Assembly (NCBI GenBank): GCA_022425505.1
Contig: JAKMFI010000003.1
Span: 1 to 41,355, forward strand
Length of the DNA stretch: 41,355 nucleotides
From: Flavobacteriaceae bacterium
Lineage (GTDB): Bacteria > Bacteroidota > Bacteroidia > Flavobacteriales > Flavobacteriaceae
Direction: 5' to 3'
Shown: positions 8,534-18,619 of the stretch, piece by piece
Numbering within the stretch: the stretch's first letter is position 1
How the letters are laid out: each line of letters begins with the position of its first letter
Made by a program: the position numbers and the translations under genes
The notes under the pieces: generated by a model
The model's database searches: none
What the model was told of the DNA's origin: nothing
Seen by the model: the letters and a program-made list of their open reading frames with translations, nothing else

Positions 8534-9583
8534 ATGAAACTTTCACACTTTAATTTTGATCTACCAGATAATCTGTTAGCGGAATACCCTACAGATCATC
8601 GAGACGAGTCAAAACTTATGGTTTTACACCGTGAAACCGAAACCATCGAACATAAATATTTCAAAGACATCGTTGATTATTTTGATGAAGGAGATATCAT
8701 GGTTCGAAACAACACCAAAGTGTTTCCAGCTCGTTTGATTGGAAATAAGGAAAAGACAGGAGCCAAAATAGAAGTTTTCTTACTCCGTGAACTGAATCAG
8801 TCACAACGACTTTGGGATGTTCTTGTAGACCCTGCTAGAAAAATAAGAATTGGAAACAAACTCTATTTTGGAGGGGGTGAGGATTTGGTTGCTGAAGTCA
8901 TTGACAATACGACTTCCCGTGGGCGGACGCTTCGATTTTTATATGATGGGCCTTATGAGGCCTTCCGAGAAAAGCTGCACGAGATGGGTCAAACACCGCT
9001 TCCCAAGTATATCAAACGCGATGAGAAAGAATTTGATCGGGAACGCTATCAAACAATCTATGCCAAACACGAAGGTGCCGTTGCAGCACCAACTGCTGGG
9101 CTCCATTTTTCAAAGCACGTTCTGAAAAGACTCGAAATCAAAGGGATTGATATGGCTGACATCACACTTCATGTAGGGCTTGGTACCTTCAACCCAGTTG
9201 AAGTGGAGGATTTGTCCAAACATAAAATGGATTCAGAAGAACTACATATCGATCAGATTGCTGCCGATATGGTAAACAATGCGAAGAGCAATAAAAATCG
9301 GGTATGCTCCATAGGAACAACATCAATGCGTGCACTTGAAAGTGCTGTATCTTCAAGCAAAACACTCAATACCTACCGGGGCTGGACGCATAAGTTTATT
9401 TTTCCACCTCATGAGTTTAGCATTGCAGATAGCATGGTTACCAATTTTCATTTACCAAAATCAACTCTTTTGATGATGGTTTCTGCTTTTGCTGGGCATG
9501 AATTTGTGAAAAAAGCATATCAAGAAGCTGTCAAGAAAAAATATCGTTTCTATTCTTATGGTGACGCGATGCTAATTATATAG
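8534..9583 (+). CDS. queA: tRNA preQ1(34) S-adenosylmethionine ribosyltransferase-isomerase (ORF open from 8525)
   Basis: [61 protein letters not shown]. Confidence 0.93.
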   Translation: MKLSHFNFDLPDNLLAEYPTDHRDESKLMVLHRETETIEHKYFKDIVDYFDEGDIMVRNNTKVFPARLIGNKEKTGAKIEVFLLRELNQSQRLWDVLVDPARKIRIGNKLYFGGGEDLVAEVIDNTTSRGRTLRFLYDGPYEAFREKLHEMGQTPLPKYIKRDEKEFDRERYQTIYAKHEGAVAAPTAGLHFSKHVLKRLEIKGIDMADITLHVGLGTFNPVEVEDLSKHKMDSEELHIDQIAADMVNNAKSNKNRVCSIGTTSMRALESAVSSSKTLNTYRGWTHKFIFPPHEFSIADSMVTNFHLPKSTLLMMVSAFAGHEFVKKAYQEAVKKKYRFYSYGDAMLII

Positions 9584-9585
9584 TC

Positions 9586-10653
9586 ATGGAGAAAGCACGT
9601 CGTGATATTCGTGCCTTATCCTTGGACGAATTGCGTCGTTTCTTTACCTCTCATTCACTACCTGCTTTCAAAGGGAATCAGGTTTATGAATGGCTTTGGA
9701 GCAAGGGATCCCATGACTTTTTGGGGATGACCAATTTATCAAAGTCACATCGCTCGCTTTTAGAAGAGTATTTTGTGATCAACCATATCGCGGTTGACCA
9801 ATTGCAACGAAGTGTTGATGGCACAATCAAAAATGCCATTCGCCTTCATGACGGATATCTCGTAGAATCTGTATTGATCCCCACTAACACACGTTCTACG
9901 GCTTGTGTGTCGAGTCAAGTTGGGTGTAGCTTGGACTGTCATTTTTGTGCGACTGCCAAACTCAAACGAATGCGTAATCTCAACCCAGATGAGATTTATG
10001 ACCAGGTTGTGGAAATCGACAAACAAAGTCAATTGTATTACAATCGTCCACTGACCAATATCGTATTTATGGGAATGGGCGAACCTTTGATGAATTATAA
10101 GAATACCCTGACTGCCATTGATAAAATTACTTCACCTGATGGGTTAGGGATGTCACCCAAACGAATTACGGTATCAACTTCTGGAATCACCAAGATTATT
10201 CGAGAGATTTCAGACCAGAGCCCAAAGTTTAAATTGGCAGTTTCTCTTCATTCTGCAATCGAAGAAACACGAAATCGACTGATGCCATTTACCAAAACCT
10301 TTCCGCTCGATCAGCTATTGGTAGCACTTAAATATTGGTATGAAAAAACGAAAAGCAAAGTTACCTTTGAAGTGGTGGTATGGAAAGACATCAATGACAA
10401 ACATGTGGACATTGACGCACTCGTTTCCTATTGTAAGCGGGTGCCTTCGAAAGTAAACTTAATTGAATACAATGCAATTGGAGATGATCAGTTTGTGCAA
10501 GCAAGGCCAGAGGCGATATCGGCATATACGACTGCATTGGAAAACAATCGAATTTCGGTTACCGTACGACGGTCGCGCGGAAAGGATATAGATGCTGCAT
10601 GCGGTCAGCTGGCAAATAAGAACAATGAATTCACACATGGTCAAGATGTTTGA
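9586..10653 (+). CDS. rlmN: 23S rRNA/tRNA adenine C2-methyltransferase
   Basis: Radical SAM CxxxCxxC (CSLDCHFCATAK), VFMGMGEPLMNY, SLHSAIEETRNRLMP. Confidence 0.93.
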   Translation: MEKARRDIRALSLDELRRFFTSHSLPAFKGNQVYEWLWSKGSHDFLGMTNLSKSHRSLLEEYFVINHIAVDQLQRSVDGTIKNAIRLHDGYLVESVLIPTNTRSTACVSSQVGCSLDCHFCATAKLKRMRNLNPDEIYDQVVEIDKQSQLYYNRPLTNIVFMGMGEPLMNYKNTLTAIDKITSPDGLGMSPKRITVSTSGITKIIREISDQSPKFKLAVSLHSAIEETRNRLMPFTKTFPLDQLLVALKYWYEKTKSKVTFEVVVWKDINDKHVDIDALVSYCKRVPSKVNLIEYNAIGDDQFVQARPEAISAYTTALENNRISVTVRRSRGKDIDAACGQLANKNNEFTHGQDV

Positions 10654-10685
10654 CAGTAACAAGTGAAATTGTATATTTAAAACGG

Positions 10686-11657
10686 ATGAAAATCACTGAG
10701 CAACTCAAACGCCCCATACGCGAGGAAATGGAACTCTTCGAAGGAAGATTTTCCAACGCAATGTCTTCCAAAGTTGCATTGTTAAACCGAATTACGCATT
10801 ATATCGTCAATCGCAAAGGAAAACAGATGCGGCCAATGTTTGTTTTTCTTACTGCAAAGTTGCTAGGAAAAACCAATGAGCGCACCTACCGAGCAGCATC
10901 CGTAATCGAACTCATCCACACCGCAACTTTGGTTCATGACGATGTGGTCGATGATAGTGATAAGCGTCGAGGGTTTTTCTCAATCAATGCCCTATGGAAA
11001 AATAAAATCGCTATTTTGGTAGGAGACTATTTGCTGTCGAAAGGACTATTGCTTTGCATCGACAATAAAGACTTCGATTTGCTTGAGATTATTTCAACTG
11101 CTGTGCGCGAAATGAGTGAAGGGGAGTTGTTGCAAATCGAAAAAGCCAGAAGTCTCGATATTACGGAGGAGGTCTATTATGAAGTCATTCGAAAAAAAAC
11201 CGCTACGCTTATTGCATCCTGTTGCGCTTTGGGCGCATGTTCTGTTGAGAGCTCTGAGACGGAGGTGCAAAAAATGCGAATGTTCGGCGAAAAAATTGGG
11301 ATGGCATTCCAGATTAAAGACGATTTATTTGACTATGGCAAACAACGTATTGGAAAGCCAACAGGAATCGATATACGTGAACGCAAAATGACCTTGCCTT
11401 TGATTTACACCATGCAACAGGCAAATCCATCAGAACGAAGGTGGCTCAAGCGAAATTTAAAAAAGTACAACACGAACAAAAAGAAAGTAAAAGAAGTAAT
11501 TGCATTTGTCAAAACCAATGGCGGATTGGATTATGCAATCCATAAAATGTATGAATTCCAACAAGAGGCAAATCTGATTCTGGATTCATTTCCGGCTTCC
11601 GACGCCAAGGATAGTTTGCAAAAACTGGTCTCTTATGTAATTGATCGGGAGTTTTAA
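10686..11657 (+). CDS. Polyprenyl (octaprenyl-type) diphosphate synthase (ORF open from 10650)
   Basis: GKQMRPMFVFLTAKLLG, IHTATLVHDDVVDDSDKRRG (first Asp-rich motif), FQIKDDLFDY (second). Confidence 0.9.
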   Translation: MKITEQLKRPIREEMELFEGRFSNAMSSKVALLNRITHYIVNRKGKQMRPMFVFLTAKLLGKTNERTYRAASVIELIHTATLVHDDVVDDSDKRRGFFSINALWKNKIAILVGDYLLSKGLLLCIDNKDFDLLEIISTAVREMSEGELLQIEKARSLDITEEVYYEVIRKKTATLIASCCALGACSVESSETEVQKMRMFGEKIGMAFQIKDDLFDYGKQRIGKPTGIDIRERKMTLPLIYTMQQANPSERRWLKRNLKKYNTNKKKVKEVIAFVKTNGGLDYAIHKMYEFQQEANLILDSFPASDAKDSLQKLVSYVIDREF

Positions 11658-11698
11658 TTGCTTTTTTTTCTATTTTTAATCTTTACAATTGTCCAATT

Positions 11699-13648
11699 TT
11701 GATTAGTAAGTCAACCGTAGATCTCGTTTTTGAAACCGCACGACTGGAAGAGGTTATTGGTGACTTTGTACTGCTCAAAAAGTCAGGTTCGAATTTCAAA
11801 GGGTTAAGTCCCTTTTCCAATGAAAAAACTCCGAGTTTTATGGTCTCTCCTGCCAAACAAATTTGGAAAGATTTTAGCAGTGGAAAAGGGGGTAACGTCG
11901 TTTCCTTTTTGATGGAGCATGAACATTTTACATTTCCAGAAGCGATTAAATTCCTCGCAAAGAAATACAATATCGAAGTTGAGGAAACCCAACAAACCAA
12001 CGAGCAAAAAGAAGCAGCATCTCTTCGCGAAAGTATGTATGCCGTTACAGATTTTGCGCAATCTTTTTTTTCAAAAATGCTCACCGAAAGTCAAGAGGGA
12101 AAAAATATTGGGTTGGCTTATTTTCAGGAAAGAGAATTCACTGCAGAATCGATTGATCGATTCCATTTGGGATATTCGCCTGACCAGTGGGATGCTTTCA
12201 CTAAGGCAGCATTGGATGCCGGATTTCAAGAGGAGTTTTTGGTGTCGAGTGGCTTGACGATTCAAAAAGGAGAAAAACAGTTTGACCGTTTTAAAGGGCG
12301 AGTCATGTTTCCAATTCACAGTATGTCTGGTCGTGTGATGGGTTTTGGGGGACGTATCCTAAAACAAGACAAGCAGGCGGCAAAATATGTCAACTCTCCC
12401 GAGAGTGAAGTATATCAAAAAAGCAAAGTTCTATATGGGCTTTATCAGGCAAAACAGCATATCGCTAAGCAGAGCAACTGTTATCTTGTAGAGGGATATA
12501 CGGATGTGATTCAAATGCATCAGGCAGGGATTCAAAACGTTGTTTCCTCTTCTGGGACTGCATTGACTCCTGATCAAGTTCGTTTGATTCGTCGATTGAC
12601 GGACACCATAACCTTGTTGTTTGATGGAGATGCAGCGGGTCTTCGTGCAGCCATGCGTGGAGTCGATATCATCTTGGAAGCAGGGATGCAGGTTTCCATT
12701 TGTACATTCCCCGATGGAGAAGATCCAGACAGCTTTGTCAGAAATCATCAGCTCACTGAAGTCAAACAATTTTTAGAAAACAATACAGTTGACTTTATTC
12801 AATTTAAAGCAAAATTACTTGCAGAAGAGGGTAAAAACGAGCCCATCCGAAAAGCCGAAACTATACGCGAAATTGTACAGAGTATTTCCATAATTCCAGA
12901 TGCCATTCGCCGAGAGGTCTATATACAGAGTTGTGCTTCTTTGATGAATATCAGCGAAGATGTGCTGTTTTCGACCCTTGCCCAGTTGCTTCAGAAAAAG
13001 GGTCAGCAAGCACCACAAGCTCGAAAATTAAGCGAGATGCAAGTTGTCAATGTCCCGAAACAGAAAGTTGATCCGCGCTTTGAGCTCGAACGAAATATCA
13101 TCTCTCTCCTTTTACTGTATGGACAGGAAGAAGTTTCATTTGAAGATGTCGTGATGCAGTCCGATGAAGAAGGAAAAATTGTCCTTACGCCAACTGAAAT
13201 TAGCGCCAAAGTGTATGAAAAAATTTACCTGGATCTTCAACAGGACGAAGTCGAGCTATCAACCCAAAACTTTCGGGAACTTTACCATTCTTTATTGTCG
13301 ATTTACAATGCTCAAAAACCTCTCGTTATGGAGACGTTTTTGCAAGAGCTTACGCAAGAGCAGTCCGAACTGGTCAGCAGTATTATCATGAATGATGAAA
13401 ACAATGTTCTCCACGATTGGGAACGAAAAAATATCGTGATCAAGGACAAAAAGACTGAAATCGGAAGGTGGTTACAGCAAACCATACTGAATCTCAGATG
13501 TTTGTTAATCCAAGAAAAAATCGGGGAATTACAAAATCAAACTGCGGAGAGCCATATCGAAACTCATCGCGAAATTTTAGAGGAAGTCAACGATTATGTT
13601 GGGCTCAAAAAGAATTTGAGTAAGCGCTTAGACCGTGTTATTTTTTAG
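11699..13648 (+). CDS. dnaG: DNA primase (TTG start likely)
   Basis: KGLSPFSNEKTPSFMVSPAKQIWKDFSSGKGG; TOPRIM VEGYTDVIQMHQAG and LFDGDAAGLRAAMRG. Confidence 0.92.
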   Translation: MISKSTVDLVFETARLEEVIGDFVLLKKSGSNFKGLSPFSNEKTPSFMVSPAKQIWKDFSSGKGGNVVSFLMEHEHFTFPEAIKFLAKKYNIEVEETQQTNEQKEAASLRESMYAVTDFAQSFFSKMLTESQEGKNIGLAYFQEREFTAESIDRFHLGYSPDQWDAFTKAALDAGFQEEFLVSSGLTIQKGEKQFDRFKGRVMFPIHSMSGRVMGFGGRILKQDKQAAKYVNSPESEVYQKSKVLYGLYQAKQHIAKQSNCYLVEGYTDVIQMHQAGIQNVVSSSGTALTPDQVRLIRRLTDTITLLFDGDAAGLRAAMRGVDIILEAGMQVSICTFPDGEDPDSFVRNHQLTEVKQFLENNTVDFIQFKAKLLAEEGKNEPIRKAETIREIVQSISIIPDAIRREVYIQSCASLMNISEDVLFSTLAQLLQKKGQQAPQARKLSEMQVVNVPKQKVDPRFELERNIISLLLLYGQEEVSFEDVVMQSDEEGKIVLTPTEISAKVYEKIYLDLQQDEVELSTQNFRELYHSLLSIYNAQKPLVMETFLQELTQEQSELVSSIIMNDENNVLHDWERKNIVIKDKKTEIGRWLQQTILNLRCLLIQEKIGELQNQTAESHIETHREILEEVNDYVGLKKNLSKRLDRVIF

Positions 13649-14280
13649 AAAGAGTCTATCTGAATTGATTGGGCTTTTCGAACGAGCTCAACGAGATTTC
13701 GAACGCGTAACTTTTTCATGATTCGACTGCGGTATGTACTGACAGTTTTTTCGTTTAGTTTTAACTCCAACGCAATCTCTTTGTTCCTTTTGCCATCGCA
13801 CAGCATCTTGAGAACTTCAACTTCACGCATAGAAAGCTTTTTGAACATTCTCCTTGGTCTTCCTGTCGACTCGTCAAATGCAATCGTTTGGGCAAGTTCA
13901 TTGGTGATGTATACCCCTCCAGAGGCAATTTTCAAAATCGCATGACGAATTGCAGTGGGGTTGGCTTTTTTGTTCAGATAACCAGATGCGCCTGCTTTTA
14001 ATGACGAAATGGCATAGACTTCCTCGGGCTGATTTGAAAAGATCAAAACACGAACACCTGTGTGCTCATTTTTAATACGTCGCAAGACCGCTAATCCATC
14101 TGATTTTAGCAAATCGAGTTCTAGGACGATAACATCAACAATCTTCCGCTCAAGAATATCAAAAAGATCATCTGGAACCATGGCTTTTCCAGTGATTGAA
14201 ATTTCAGTGGAATTCTTAAAACTGGCCTTGATCCCTTTATGGATTATTGGATGAGAATCAGCAACGACAACTTTTATCAC
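13645..14280 (-). CDS. LuxR/NarL-family response regulator with atypical receiver
   Basis: N-terminal receiver-like fold plus HTH KLSMREVEVLKMLCDGKRNKEIALELKLNEKTVSTYRSRIMKKL; Glu54 at the phosphosite position. Confidence 0.88.
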   Translation of the reverse strand: MIKVVVADSHPIIHKGIKASFKNSTEISITGKAMVPDDLFDILERKIVDVIVLELDLLKSDGLAVLRRIKNEHTGVRVLIFSNQPEEVYAISSLKAGASGYLNKKANPTAIRHAILKIASGGVYITNELAQTIAFDESTGRPRRMFKKLSMREVEVLKMLCDGKRNKEIALELKLNEKTVSTYRSRIMKKLRVRNLVELVRKAQSIQIDSF

Positions 14281-14383
14281 AGACCTAAAGTAAGATGGTT
14301 ATTTATGTTGATTCTTTAAAGAAACAACAATTGAAACAAACTACAAAGGATGTAAGTAAATTCTTAAAAAATTTAACAAAAAA

Positions 14384-15172
14384 TTACTTTAGACGCTGTG
14401 GTATCACACAAATGGGAATGGGAACCATTTTGTGTTTATTCATTGTGTGGTGTTTTTCATAGGTTGAAAAGACGGTCTTGTCACGGCCTGCAAAGTCTGT
14501 TGTTGTTTTTCCAATTTCTTGTTGTTCCATTGCCCATTCGAGTTCGTCATACGTTGCACCGAGCTGGTCTTCATCTGTTCGATTATCGTCCCACAACCCA
14601 TCAGTTGGAGCGGCATTAACAATTGAACCATGTACGCCCAAATGTGCAGCGAGTTCTCTGACTTCACTTTTCATCAAATCTGCTATTGGACTAACATCCA
14701 CTCCGCCATCTCCGTATTTGGTGTAAAACCCAACCCCAAAGTCTTCAACTTTGTTGCCCGTTCCAGCTACAAGAAACCGTTCTTGTGACGCGAAATAGTA
14801 CAAAGTTGTCATTCGCAAACGAGAACGCGTATTGGCTAAAGAGAGAGGGGTGTTTGTATTGTCATTTCCGTCGGCGTCTAACTGGCAAAAACTATCATAC
14901 AAGGTATTTAGCGGTACGACTTTTACACGCACATTGCTGAAGTTTTTAGAAAGCCAATTTGTATGACTGTTGGCTCGACTCACCTGATTGCTTTCTTGGT
15001 GTATTGGCATTTCAAGACAAAGTGTTGGTTTTCCCGTGGTAGCGCACAAGGTAGAAGTGAGTGCGGAATCTACACCACCAGAAACACCGACGACAAAGCC
15101 GTCTAGCTTTGACTCTTCTACATAGGCGTTTAGCCAATGTATAATATGATCTGCGACGTCTTTAGTTTTCAT
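14384..15172 (-). CDS. nadE: NH3-dependent NAD+ synthetase
   Basis: VVGVSGGVDSALTSTL (PP-loop), GTGNKVEDFGVGFYTKYGDGGVDVSPIADLMKSEV. Confidence 0.92.
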   Translation of the reverse strand: MKTKDVADHIIHWLNAYVEESKLDGFVVGVSGGVDSALTSTLCATTGKPTLCLEMPIHQESNQVSRANSHTNWLSKNFSNVRVKVVPLNTLYDSFCQLDADGNDNTNTPLSLANTRSRLRMTTLYYFASQERFLVAGTGNKVEDFGVGFYTKYGDGGVDVSPIADLMKSEVRELAAHLGVHGSIVNAAPTDGLWDDNRTDEDQLGATYDELEWAMEQQEIGKTTTDFAGRDKTVFSTYEKHHTMNKHKMVPIPICVIPQRLK

Positions 15173-15244
15173 AGCACAACTGAATTATCATCTAAAAAAA
15201 TAGTAGTTTCGTAAACTCTAATTTTACTTTCAAAGGTAGTATTT

Positions 15245-16210
15245 ATGCACGTATTCAAAAACAGGTTTTGTTCAATTTTAATCCTTTTGATTATTTCTGT
15301 CCTATTTTGGAGCTGCTCGAACCGAAAAACATCAAAAGATGCTGCACAGTCCTATGAACTCATTCGTTTTGAAAGTATTTTTTTTGATGCCCACCCAGAC
15401 TCCCTTGCTGAAGTCGAGAAACACTTTCCTTATTTTTTTCCAAAAAGCTATCCCTTTTCCGTATGGGTCAATCGACGTACAGACAGCTTGCAGCTGGCTT
15501 TGTATGAGCAAACCAAATCGATTTCGAATTCAGATATTCAAGACCAGCTGATCCCTTTTATGGAAGGTCTTCCTCGTGTTTTTGAGAATGTTCGAGTGCC
15601 CAATAAGTTGATTACGATCACTTCGGACGTTGACTACAACAATAAAGTCATCATCAACGACAGCATGGTATTGATTGCCATTGACAATTTTTTGGGTGTT
15701 AATCATCACATGTATGAGGGAATTGCCTTGTATTTGCGTCAGCAAATGGAGTTGAAACATCTATCAAAAGAACTGGCAGAATCATTTGCAAACAATCGAA
15801 TTGCTTTGCCCAAAGACCGTACCTTTTTGGCGCAATTGATTTACTCTGGTAAAATCCAGTTCTTGAAGCAATCGATTTTGTCCGATTATTCAGAAGATAA
15901 AATTTTGGGATACACGCCTGACCAGCTCGCTTGGGCAATGACGAATGAAAAAGAAATCTGGAATTTCTTTGTTTCCAAAGAGTTGCTTTACAGTACAGAT
16001 CCAGAGTTGATCAAACGCTTTATTTCGCCAGCTCCGTTTTCAAAATTTTATTTGAATATCGATGTTGACTCTCCAGGTCAAATCGGTCAATGGCTTGGCC
16101 TTCAAATCGTTAAGGCCTATCAAATGAAAGAACGAAAATCCATTGCGCAGCTCCTCAATACTCCTTACAGAGAGTTGTTTGAACAATCAAAATATAAACC
16201 TCGAAGATGA
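15245..16210 (+). CDS. gldB: Gliding motility lipoprotein GldB
   Basis: Lipobox ISVLFWSC; FPYFFPKSYPFSVWVNRRTDS; next to a gldC-like ORF and nadE. Confidence 0.85.
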   Translation: MHVFKNRFCSILILLIISVLFWSCSNRKTSKDAAQSYELIRFESIFFDAHPDSLAEVEKHFPYFFPKSYPFSVWVNRRTDSLQLALYEQTKSISNSDIQDQLIPFMEGLPRVFENVRVPNKLITITSDVDYNNKVIINDSMVLIAIDNFLGVNHHMYEGIALYLRQQMELKHLSKELAESFANNRIALPKDRTFLAQLIYSGKIQFLKQSILSDYSEDKILGYTPDQLAWAMTNEKEIWNFFVSKELLYSTDPELIKRFISPAPFSKFYLNIDVDSPGQIGQWLGLQIVKAYQMKERKSIAQLLNTPYRELFEQSKYKPRR

Positions 16211-16560
16211 TGAAAAAGACGAGTATTACGATAAATGTTACCCTGGATGAGAATCATGTGCCAGAAAAGCTAAGTTGGTCTGCCCCTGATGGTGGTATTG
16301 ACAAGCAAGAAACGCACGCCATGTTTTTAAACACTTGGGACAAAGAAACCCAAGAAAGCGCTCGTATTGACTTATGGACCAAAGAGATGCCTGTTGACCA
16401 AATGCGTGTGTTTGTTCACCAAACGCTTGTCGGCATTCGCAACTCGTATATGAAAGCCACGCAAGATGTTGAAATGGGAGAGGTCTTTCAACAATTTTGT
16501 GATTATTTTTCAAGTGAACATAAACTGGGCAAGGTCCAAAAAACTAAAGATTCGAATTGA
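16207..16560 (+). CDS. gldC: Gliding motility protein GldC
   Basis: [44 protein letters not shown]; overlaps the end of gldB. Confidence 0.85.
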   Translation: MMKKTSITINVTLDENHVPEKLSWSAPDGGIDKQETHAMFLNTWDKETQESARIDLWTKEMPVDQMRVFVHQTLVGIRNSYMKATQDVEMGEVFQQFCDYFSSEHKLGKVQKTKDSN

Positions 16561-17140
16561 TTGATTCGATATAGTTGAGAATTTCTTTTTTTCCTTCTCC
16601 ATTCTTAGCTGAAGATTCAAATAATGGCGGAACACTTTCCCAACCCTGCTCCAAAAGATGCGATTTATAAACAGACATATTGTTTTGACGTTGTGTGATG
16701 GAGAGTTTATCAATCTTAGTAAACACGATAGAGAATGGATGTTGTTGAGTACCTAGCGCATTGATAAAATCGATATCGATTTTTTGCGGTTCGTGCCGAC
16801 TATCGATTAAAACAAAAGTATTGACCAATTGTTTTCGATTGGCGAAATAGCCTTGGATTAGTGTTTTGAGCTCCTTTCTCTCTTGTTTCGATATTTTAGC
16901 ATACCCATAACCAGGTAAGTCAACCAGACACCAAGCTTCATTGATTAAAAAGTGATTGATCAGCTTTGTTTTTCCAGGGGTTCCCGAAGTTTTTGCGAGT
17001 TTTTTATTGTTTGTTAGGGCATTGATTAGTGATGACTTTCCAACATTAGAGCGGCCGATAAAAGCATATTCAGGAAGAGAAGACTTTGGGCACTGATCAA
17101 CAGTAGAGTTGCTAACCAAAAAACGGGCAGAATGAATCAT
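16544..17140 (-). CDS. engB: YihA/EngB family ribosome biogenesis GTPase
   Basis: [57 protein letters not shown]. Confidence 0.93.
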   Translation of the reverse strand: MIHSARFLVSNSTVDQCPKSSLPEYAFIGRSNVGKSSLINALTNNKKLAKTSGTPGKTKLINHFLINEAWCLVDLPGYGYAKISKQERKELKTLIQGYFANRKQLVNTFVLIDSRHEPQKIDIDFINALGTQQHPFSIVFTKIDKLSITQRQNNMSVYKSHLLEQGWESVPPLFESSAKNGEGKKEILNYIESINSNL

Positions 17141-17146
17141 GGCAAC

Positions 17147-17911
17147 TCAATTTGAATGAGAGTTTAACCAAGCTTCCATATGCACATTGAAAAGATCTGG
17201 ATGTTCCATCATGGGCGCATGCCCACATTTTTCAATCCAAAACAAGGAAGAACTTGGTAGTAAACGATCGAAGTCATGTCCAACTTCAGGTGGCGTTACA
17301 ATGTCGTTTTCTCCCCATATTATGGCGGTTGGAATTTGGATTTTTGGCAAATCTTTCGCCATATTATGCCGAATTGCACTTTTTGCAATTGCTAGAATCT
17401 TAACCAATTTTTTTCGATCATTGACGGTTTCAAACACCTCATCAATAACTTCGTCAGTAGCCACCTTAGGGTCATAAAAAACCTCTTGACATTTCCGCGT
17501 CATGTAGACTTTATCTTCTCTTTTGGGGTAGCTTTCACCCATAGAGTTTTCATAGAGCCCAGAACTACCTGTGATGATAAGTCCTTTGATGTTTTTGGGA
17601 TATAACAAAGAAACCAGCAGTCCAATGTGTCCTCCAAGGGAGTTTCCAAGCAAAGTGACTTCTGATAAATTCAGATGGGAAATAAATTGATTGACATAAT
17701 TGGCAAACTCTTTGACGTTGGTTTTCAGCAAGGGGAGGTCGTAAATAGGTAACATCGGGATTATCACCCGATACCCTTTGTCAGGAAAGTAGTCAGTAAC
17801 TCCTTGAAAGTTACTCAAACCGCCCATAAGTCCATGAAGAATTACGATTGGCTTTCCAGTGCCTACTTCAAGGAATTTAAATTTCCCCGATGTTTTTATT
17901 GTTTGTTTCAT
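17147..17911 (-). CDS. Alpha/beta-fold hydrolase
   Basis: VILHGLMGGLSNF, LLGNSLGGHIGLL nucleophile elbow, CGHAPMMEHP. Confidence 0.88.
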   Translation of the reverse strand: MKQTIKTSGKFKFLEVGTGKPIVILHGLMGGLSNFQGVTDYFPDKGYRVIIPMLPIYDLPLLKTNVKEFANYVNQFISHLNLSEVTLLGNSLGGHIGLLVSLLYPKNIKGLIITGSSGLYENSMGESYPKREDKVYMTRKCQEVFYDPKVATDEVIDEVFETVNDRKKLVKILAIAKSAIRHNMAKDLPKIQIPTAIIWGENDIVTPPEVGHDFDRLLPSSSLFWIEKCGHAPMMEHPDLFNVHMEAWLNSHSN

Positions 17912-17935
17912 CTAATTGAAGCCAATATAGTGCGC

Positions 17936-17943
17936 AAATATAA
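17936..17943 (-). promoter_or_regulatory. Candidate -7 box for the alpha/beta hydrolase
   Basis: CAAATATA on +, i.e. TATATTTG on -, 25 nt upstream of the start codon. Confidence 0.45.
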
Positions 17944-18101
17944 CCATTTCAAGTCAGTTGCCTTATTCGTTTTGCATAAAGTGAAAGCAAATGGTTTAGA
18001 ATTCACAATTTCAATCGAGTTTGCTTAATAAAATGGCAATAACCTCATTGTAAATGATTTAAGCCACTCACAAATGCAAGGTGTTTGAACTTATCAACAA
18101 A

Positions 18102-18126
18102 GTGGTAAAAAGTGGTAAAAAGTGGT
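18102..18126 (+). promoter_or_regulatory. Candidate MraZ operator: three GTGGT repeats at 10-bp period
   Basis: AGTGGTAAAAAGTGGTAAAAAGTGGTAA; GTGGT at 18102, 18112 and 18122, just upstream of the -7 box. Confidence 0.7.
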
Positions 18127-18136
18127 AATTTATTGA

Positions 18137-18144
18137 TATATTTG
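18137..18144 (+). promoter_or_regulatory. Candidate -7 box for the mraZ/dcw operon
   Basis: TATATTTG, 19 nt before the mraZ ATG. Confidence 0.55.
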
Positions 18145-18163
18145 ACTCAATTCAAGTCGGGAA

Positions 18164-18619
18164 ATGCACGTAGTTGGCACGTATGAATGCAAATTAGATC
18201 CCAAGGGTAGGGTAAAACTTCCCGTGTCTATGGTCAAGCAGCTCAAAGGAGTTGAAACCTTTGTGCTCAAACGTTCTGTGTTTCAAAAGTGTTTGGAGCT
18301 TTACACTTTAGAAGAGTGGTCAGCCATGATGGAAAAAGTGAATAAACTCAACCGATTCAGAAAGAAAAACAACGATTTCATTCGCCGATTCACTGCTGGG
18401 GTGAAAATGATTGATATCGACGCTGCAACCAGAATATTGATCCCGAAGGATTTACTTGGGATTGCTTCTTTAAATAAATCGCTCGTCTTGTCATCGGCAA
18501 TCAACATGATTGAAATCTGGGATAAGGAATTGTACGAACAAGCCATTGACGATGCTGCTCTTGACTTTGCGGAATTGGCAGAAGAGGTGATGGGAAATCA
18601 TGACGAAGATGTATCATAA
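18164..18619 (+). CDS. mraZ: Transcriptional regulator MraZ
   Basis: GTYECKLDPKGRVKLPVSM N-terminus; first gene of the dcw cluster. Confidence 0.92.
   Translation: MHVVGTYECKLDPKGRVKLPVSMVKQLKGVETFVLKRSVFQKCLELYTLEEWSAMMEKVNKLNRFRKKNNDFIRRFTAGVKMIDIDAATRILIPKDLLGIASLNKSLVLSSAINMIEIWDKELYEQAIDDAALDFAELAEEVMGNHDEDVS

Noticed and set aside
11683-12084. 133-aa minus-strand ORF over the dnaG 5' end
   Set aside because: Antisense to the primase zinc-finger/N-terminal region; no motif.
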